Below, one piece after another: positions 53,175 to 57,402 of a stretch of DNA of 57,402 nucleotides (position 1 is the stretch's first letter; every line of letters starts with the position of its first letter). The notes below the pieces were generated by a model, which saw only the letters and a list, made by a program, of their open reading frames with translations, ran no database searches and was not told where the DNA came from. Source of the DNA: Bacillus proteolyticus (GTDB taxonomy: Bacteria > Bacillota > Bacilli > Bacillales > Bacillaceae_G); contig NZ_MACH01000160.1 in assembly GCF_001884065.1 (NCBI RefSeq), positions 1-57,402 on the forward strand, read 5' to 3'. Both the position numbers and the translations under genes were made by a program.

Positions 53175-53513
53175 AAATTAATAGTTAACTAGGGGACAAC
53201 TTGAAGAATTATAAGGAAAACATTAAGGTTGGATAATCATGGTCATGATGAAGGGGTGAAAATTATAATTTCACTTACATTTAAACATAAAGAATATTTA
53301 AGATTAGAGGACAGGTATGTATAAAAAATGTATAAAAATTAAATTATTCTAGTATAAATATAGAAGTAAATTATGAGGTGGAAATAGCAGCTAAAGATAA
53401 AAAGTTTCCTTAAGTCGAGTGGGGGAAGAATTTGCAAGTGCAAAAGGATTTTATTTTCTTTTGTGGAATGTTATTCATATTTACTTTATGAAAATTTGGA
53501 AAGGAGAATATTT

Positions 53514-54881
53514 ATGAAACATTCCTTATTGGAGACAAATACAGATCCAGGAAAGAAAGAATCATTGCTTACACGGTGTGCAAATGTATTTTCGAGATGG
53601 TCTCAGAAATATGTCCCGGATGCCTTTGTTATTGCTGTGCTGCTCACTTTATTTACTTTCATAATAGCTTTGTTGATGAATCCCTCAAATCCGTACAAAA
53701 TCGTAAAATCCTGGGGGGATGGGTTTTGGACTTATTTAACGTTTACAATGCAAATGGTATTGCTAATGGTTACAGGGATGACGTTAGCTTCTGTCCCGTT
53801 TGTTAATAGAGGCTTGCAGTCAGTTGCAAAGTTAGCCGATACACCTCAAAAGGCTTATACGATGACATTTTTAATCAGTGCAATTGCATACTATATCAAT
53901 TGGGGATTAGCGGTAGTTGTGGGAGCGATCATTGCGAAGGAAGTAGCGAAAAAGAATCCGAATGCACATTTTCCATTACTTGTAGCAGCTGCTTATGCTC
54001 CGACAGCCTTATATAGCGCTGGTCTCTCTAGTTCTATTGGCTTGACAATTGCCACAAAGGATCATTTTCTTGTAGATATGATTGGAATTATTCCTACCTC
54101 ACAAACAATCTTTAGTTACTCTACTCTAATTATTTTTTTCACTCTATTCATCACGATGCCAATTATTATTGTACTTATGGCTCCAAAAAGCGGGATTATC
54201 AGGTATAAAGCACTCGAAACAGATACACATTCTTTTGTAAAACCTCCTCAAAAGAATTTAACTACTGCGGAAAAGCTGGAATGGACACCGGTTCTAGGAA
54301 TAGTATTAGGTGCAATCGGCACGTTGTATTGTGTTTATGAATTCATAAACGGTCATAGTTTAGATTTAAATATTATTAATTTGTTTTTCTTATCACTTGG
54401 TTTGCTCCTGCATGGTTCTCTTGGCAACTTTGCACAAGGATTCAAAGAATCTGCGCAATCCATTTCTCCAATTATCCTACAGTTTCCATTTTATGCGGGG
54501 ATTATTGCTGTTTTAGGTAGTTCAGGATTGGGAAGCTCAATCATTGAATGGATGGCATCCATTGCGTCAAAGGATACATTTGATATATTTACATATTGGT
54601 CAGCGGGATTGGTGAACTTATTAGCGCCATCTGGCGGGGGGCAATGGGCTTTGCAAGGGCCACTGCAGGTCCCGGCAGGCTTGAAGTTAGGTGTAGATCC
54701 GGCTACTATCGCTATGGCGGTAGGCTGGGGGGACGCATGGACAAATTTGATTCAGCCGTTCTGGGCACTACCTCTTTTAGGAGTGCTGGGATTGAAAATT
54801 AAAGATATCATGGGTTATTGTTTCATTCTCTGCATTTGGGTCGGGATTGTTACAAGTTTATTGATGCTATTTGTATATTAG
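53514..54881 (+). CDS. atoE: Short-chain fatty acid transporter, AtoE family
   Basis: A 455-residue inner-membrane carrier of the AtoE (TIGR00366) family for butyrate or other short-chain acids. Conserved parts are FVIAVLLTLFTFIIALL near the start, YINWGLAVVVGAIIAKEVAK and APSGGGQWALQGPLQVPAG, with 10-12 helices. ATG 53,514 is chosen because AAAGGAGAATA lies 5 bases upstream; the longer frame to 53,463 has none. No catabolic partner (coA-transferase, thiolase) is next to it here. Confidence 0.92.
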   Translation: MKHSLLETNTDPGKKESLLTRCANVFSRWSQKYVPDAFVIAVLLTLFTFIIALLMNPSNPYKIVKSWGDGFWTYLTFTMQMVLLMVTGMTLASVPFVNRGLQSVAKLADTPQKAYTMTFLISAIAYYINWGLAVVVGAIIAKEVAKKNPNAHFPLLVAAAYAPTALYSAGLSSSIGLTIATKDHFLVDMIGIIPTSQTIFSYSTLIIFFTLFITMPIIIVLMAPKSGIIRYKALETDTHSFVKPPQKNLTTAEKLEWTPVLGIVLGAIGTLYCVYEFINGHSLDLNIINLFFLSLGLLLHGSLGNFAQGFKESAQSISPIILQFPFYAGIIAVLGSSGLGSSIIEWMASIASKDTFDIFTYWSAGLVNLLAPSGGGQWALQGPLQVPAGLKLGVDPATIAMAVGWGDAWTNLIQPFWALPLLGVLGLKIKDIMGYCFILCIWVGIVTSLLMLFVY

Positions 54882-54892
54882 ATTTCACAGGA

Positions 54893-54945
54893 ATACGCAT
54901 CACTATCAAGTCAAGGGCTTGAAACACCATTAAAATGAAAGTAAA
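54893..54945. repeat. Left half of a palindromic IS231-ended repeat
   Basis: GCATCACTATCAAGTCAAGG begins the unit and ACCATTAAAATGAAAG is a degraded left arm. A matching right half appears at 55,515-55,610, so DNA with an ABM-gene remnant now lies between the halves. Confidence 0.45.
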
Positions 54946-55077
54946 ACGGATCTAGAAGTATAGACGAAGTATTTATGAACACCCTAGATTTCAGTATCAA
55001 CTTTCCGGATATCTATGTTATTCAATGTAGGAAAGGCGATTTTTATTTCAAAGAGGTTATTTAGAGGAAATCTAGTA

Positions 55078-55373
55078 AAGCCAAAGTGTGGATTAATGTA
55101 TTTACTGCCAAACCAGGTAAATTAGATGAATTAGTTGCTATCCAAGCTGAAAAACTACTTAAGAAAAGGTATTCCTGGTTGGATTAGCAGTCGTTGACAC
55201 CGTTCTATTAATAAAAAAAGGCAATTATGATGACTACTTTTGAGAGTATTGAATATCATAAAAATTGGTTAGGAAAAAATGATTTCTCTGAACACTTAAA
55301 CAAGATTAAACACTTAATTGATGGAGTAAAAAGTGGGTAATACACGTTAGTGGAAAACATTGAAAATATGTAA
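55078..55373 (+). pseudogene. Antibiotic-biosynthesis-monooxygenase (ABM) domain protein, degraded
   Basis: KAKVWINVFTAKPGKLDELV begins a typical ABM fold. The frame then shifts (GIPGWISSR), and a later part reads SIEYHKNWLGKNDFSEHLNK with an in-frame stop before YTLVENIENM. It is too damaged to work. Confidence 0.7.
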
Positions 55374-55499
55374 ACTACTTATATTCTAAATTTCTATTTA
55401 TCCTCTTGATAGTAAAAAGTTGATATACCGGAAATAAAAGCCCATGGAAAAACTCCATGGGCCTCATCAATTATTAAAGTAAAATCAAAATTATGTTGA

Positions 55500-55610
55500 A
55501 TTTTGAAGCACCACTAAAACAAAAATTTTATCTCTCAACAGTTATATATGAGAATTAAGCTCATTTTTTCGTTTTGGGGTGAATCTGTTTTCTTAAGTTG
55601 ATGGGCATGT
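55500..55610. repeat. Right half of a palindromic IS231-ended repeat
   Basis: AAGCTCATTTTTTCGTTTTG and the end TTCTTAAGTTGATGGGCATG are close to the family consensus. Immediately after it begins the 145-bp segment shared with 23,207-23,353. Confidence 0.7.
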
Positions 55611-55692
55611 GACACTACCCCAATAATGAGTATCACAATTTTCTTCTTATGTTATCCAAAATAAAATATGTATATTGTTTTATAAAAAACAA

Positions 55693-56007
55693 TTATTTAC
55701 GACGCCTTCTCTTTGCTTTTTTACGCTGATTTGTATGACTATATTTTTTTATATGAGTACTTCTGTTCTTCTTATAATTAGGTAACTTTAATATAAAAAC
55801 AGAAATCGCAGAAAAAATGCAAAATATAACCATTGCAATCATCCAAAGGTTAATGTCATAGTCATATAGCTTACTAAAATATTTTTTGTTACGAGTAATA
55901 TATCTTACATTACTGTCAATTGCTTCGAGAGTGTAGGGAATAACGCAAAAGGAACCAAATAACATAACAATTGTTCCTAGAATGAAACTGAGTATATGTT
56001 TTATCAT
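55693..56007 (-). CDS. Small membrane protein with a lysine/arginine-rich tail
   Basis: 104 residues: one helix near the N-terminus (HILSFILGTIVMLFGSFCVI) and a second around 55-73 (LWMIAMVIFCIFSAISVFIL). It ends in a very basic tail (NQRKKAKRRRRK). A CTTTAAGGAGAA-type ribosome binding site precedes the ATG. Its family is unknown. The last 20 or so codons and downstream DNA are duplicated at 23.2-23.35 kb. Confidence 0.65.
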   Translation of the reverse strand: MIKHILSFILGTIVMLFGSFCVIPYTLEAIDSNVRYITRNKKYFSKLYDYDINLWMIAMVIFCIFSAISVFILKLPNYKKNRSTHIKKYSHTNQRKKAKRRRRK

Positions 56008-56167
56008 GTTCTATTCTCCTTTAAGTATGTTAGACTATATACGCTCATTTAGTATAAATGATTTTGCTGCACAGATTGTATTTATTTGAAGGAATAATAT
56101 AAATTTCTATTAAGTTGTTTGTGCATGTGGTGATATCATGGAAATAAATATTTAAATTGAATAATTT

Positions 56168-56202
56168 AAAAAGCGTAGAAAGATTAAATTCCTACGCTTT
56201 TT
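56168..56202. terminator. Terminator of the helix-turn-helix protein gene
   Basis: AAAAAGCGTAG and CTACGCTTTTT are perfect arms, positioned just after the stop codon of the minus-strand gene. Confidence 0.85.
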
Positions 56203-56217
56203 CTTCTTAATAAATAT

Positions 56218-57219
56218 TTATCGTTGTTCTAAATCTCTTATATAAGATTTTACAGCTTGCAATAAGAATTCTTCCTGTCCCATACCTGCATTTGCTGCCA
56301 TTTGCACTATTTTTTGCTTAAATTCATGTTCTGCATGAAAAGTTAATGAATCTACATTACTTTTAAAGTAAATACCTTCTACATGTGGAAGGATCGTGCC
56401 GGATTTCATATGAGAATGTAAGTATTTAATCTCCTCTTGAAACTGCAATGGATCAACTTGTAATACGAAAGGTTTAATTTCTAATTTGATAGTATCAGAT
56501 GAAATACTCAATCGCATATTTGTGACACCTAGCTCTTTATAAAATAAATTTAATAGATTATAAGTGATGGAATTAAATAGCTGAGGTTTTTTAAATGAAA
56601 AAGATAAATACCCTCGTTTCGTAATTACCGCTTGTTTATGAAAAGGCTCAAAGGAATAATCATGTTCCTTATAAGTGGATAGAGGGAAAATTTCTTCGTC
56701 TTCTGTAAGAATCTTGCCGTCTGCTCCATTGATCTCTATTACCCTAGCTGTTTTACCGGTATGTTGATGTGTTAATAATTGATATAAATATATATCTTCT
56801 TCTTGAATCTTAGTAATGAATGCTTTTCGCTCTTTTGATGTAGTTTTTTCATAAGTAAGTTGAAAAGTTTCAAGGTCATCTTTATCAATGATATATACTT
56901 CTTTTCCACGTTTTTCAATCTTTGAGGCAGGTAATTTACCAGATTTGATATATGTAAAAACTGTGGATGGTGCTACATTGAGAATTTCAGCTGCTTCTTT
57001 TGTGCTATAGCCTTCAACCTCTTCAATATTTTTTAAACGTTCAATATCCTCTAAATAGTAAATCTTACTACCGAATTGCTTCCAGTTATCTTTATATACA
57101 CATTCTATTAATCCATCTTTTTCTTTTTGTAAAATTGTTTGTACCGTTACTCCTAATAAGCCGGCTGCCTCTTTTGTCGTTACAGTAGGTTTTGTAATGA
57201 ACAATAAATCTTGTGTCAT
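56218..57219 (-). CDS. Tandem helix-turn-helix DNA-binding protein
   Basis: 333 residues. Two consecutive MerR/excisionase-type helix-turn-helix domains occupy about 11-62 (TVTTKEAAGLLGVTVQTILQ) and 68-118 (YSTKEAAEILNVAPSTVFTY, with a basic wing). A 200-residue region of unknown fold follows. The last 30 residues (QMAANAGMGQEEFLLQAVKS) look like a helical, ribbon-helix-helix-like end. GGAGGTGTCC precedes the ATG. It could be a plasmid-type or element-borne regulator. No neighbour is visible beyond the window edge. Confidence 0.75.
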   Translation of the reverse strand: MTQDLLFITKPTVTTKEAAGLLGVTVQTILQKEKDGLIECVYKDNWKQFGSKIYYLEDIERLKNIEEVEGYSTKEAAEILNVAPSTVFTYIKSGKLPASKIEKRGKEVYIIDKDDLETFQLTYEKTTSKERKAFITKIQEEDIYLYQLLTHQHTGKTARVIEINGADGKILTEDEEIFPLSTYKEHDYSFEPFHKQAVITKRGYLSFSFKKPQLFNSITYNLLNLFYKELGVTNMRLSISSDTIKLEIKPFVLQVDPLQFQEEIKYLHSHMKSGTILPHVEGIYFKSNVDSLTFHAEHEFKQKIVQMAANAGMGQEEFLLQAVKSYIRDLEQR

Positions 57220-57402
57220 GTAAGGACACCTCCATAACTATTGTTTGCTAGTATTTTAGATATGTATATATCATATCAGAATATGGTTTATATTTAAAAT
57301 GAGAAATAGAATTTATTAAAGATCTTATACATTTTTATAGTTTAATAATATTTGTAATTCACTTTATATTTTAATGAATTTTTATAGTTGATTTTATAAT
57401 AA
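57220..57402. other. Right edge, upstream of the helix-turn-helix gene
   Basis: Very AT-rich sequence that must hold the promoter of the minus-strand gene. No other feature can be supported. Confidence 0.3.

Noticed and set aside
54975-55063. Short frame with NTLDFSINFPDIYVIQ after atoE
   Set aside because: About 30 codons, no start signal, unknown similarity, lies between repeat halves; treated as debris.

Overview
The sequence reads as a Bacillus cereus-group genome (B. cereus / B. thuringiensis type). It is AT-rich with AGGAGG-type ribosome binding sites. It carries IS231 (IS4 family) and IS240-like (IS6 family) elements, an H-type small acid-soluble spore protein gene, a FapR-type operator and DUF421/DUF1657 spore-associated genes. 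It is an accessory region: intact metabolic or regulatory gene sets alternate with insertion-sequence debris, short palindromic repeats with IS231-like ends, ends of Tn3-family transposons, and many truncated or frameshifted genes. I see no rRNA, tRNA or CRISPR array.

Layout. 0-5 kb: fabZ and a fabHB-type gene diverge around a FapR box; then an HAD fragment cut by an IS231 remnant, plsY with an N-terminal frameshift, a composite IS231 remnant sitting in a Tn3-type end, and a BcrC-like PAP2 phosphatase. 5-10.5 kb: a sigma-54 system in which a PAS/AAA+ activator diverges from a YfcC-type carrier plus isoaspartyl dipeptidase operon with a near-consensus -24/-12 promoter. 10.7-14.1 kb: a DUF1801 gene, then a GntR regulator, a MOSC gene with a stop at codon 3, and an MFS exporter; the last two share a 17-bp upstream repeat. 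14.4-16.7 kb: an ECF41 sigma factor with its epimerase partner and a matching promoter. 16.8-20.6 kb: a complete IS231, a secreted PPEP/lethal-factor-like metallopeptidase, and an 892-bp cassette with Tn3-type inverted ends carrying a DUF2716 gene. 20.9-30.8 kb: an exported propeller-like protein, a broken DUF421/DUF1657 pair, sspH, two secreted SxxK serine hydrolases (one resembling alkaline D-peptidase), and gene fragments.

31.2-40.7 kb holds the most interesting system: a SagB-type flavin oxidase, a two-module NRPS (A-PCP-Cy-A-PCP-C) whose second adenylation domain carries the cysteine code DLYNLSLIWK, and an aromatic-amino-acid-type decarboxylase. Heterocyclisation on cysteine, a thiazoline oxidase, a terminal condensation domain instead of a thioesterase, and an amine-producing decarboxylase together predict a thiazole-4-carboxamide of an arylethylamine, i.e. 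a bacillamide-like compound.

40.8-57.4 kb: an HSL-family esterase; an SgrR-like regulator divergent from an MFS exporter; a dxr gene (probably a second copy); a histidine phosphatase; a GNAT acetyltransferase; an EamA exporter divergent from a MocR/PdxR-type regulator; an atoE-type fatty-acid carrier; and a helix-turn-helix protein at the right edge.

Two themes cross the window. First, several IS231-type elements sit at the tips of 38-bp Tn3/Tn4430-like ends and are flanked by imperfect 11-bp direct repeats, matching the known IS231 target preference. Second, four otherwise good genes are broken by one-base shifts in A or T runs, which means either decay or systematic homopolymer error in the assembly.
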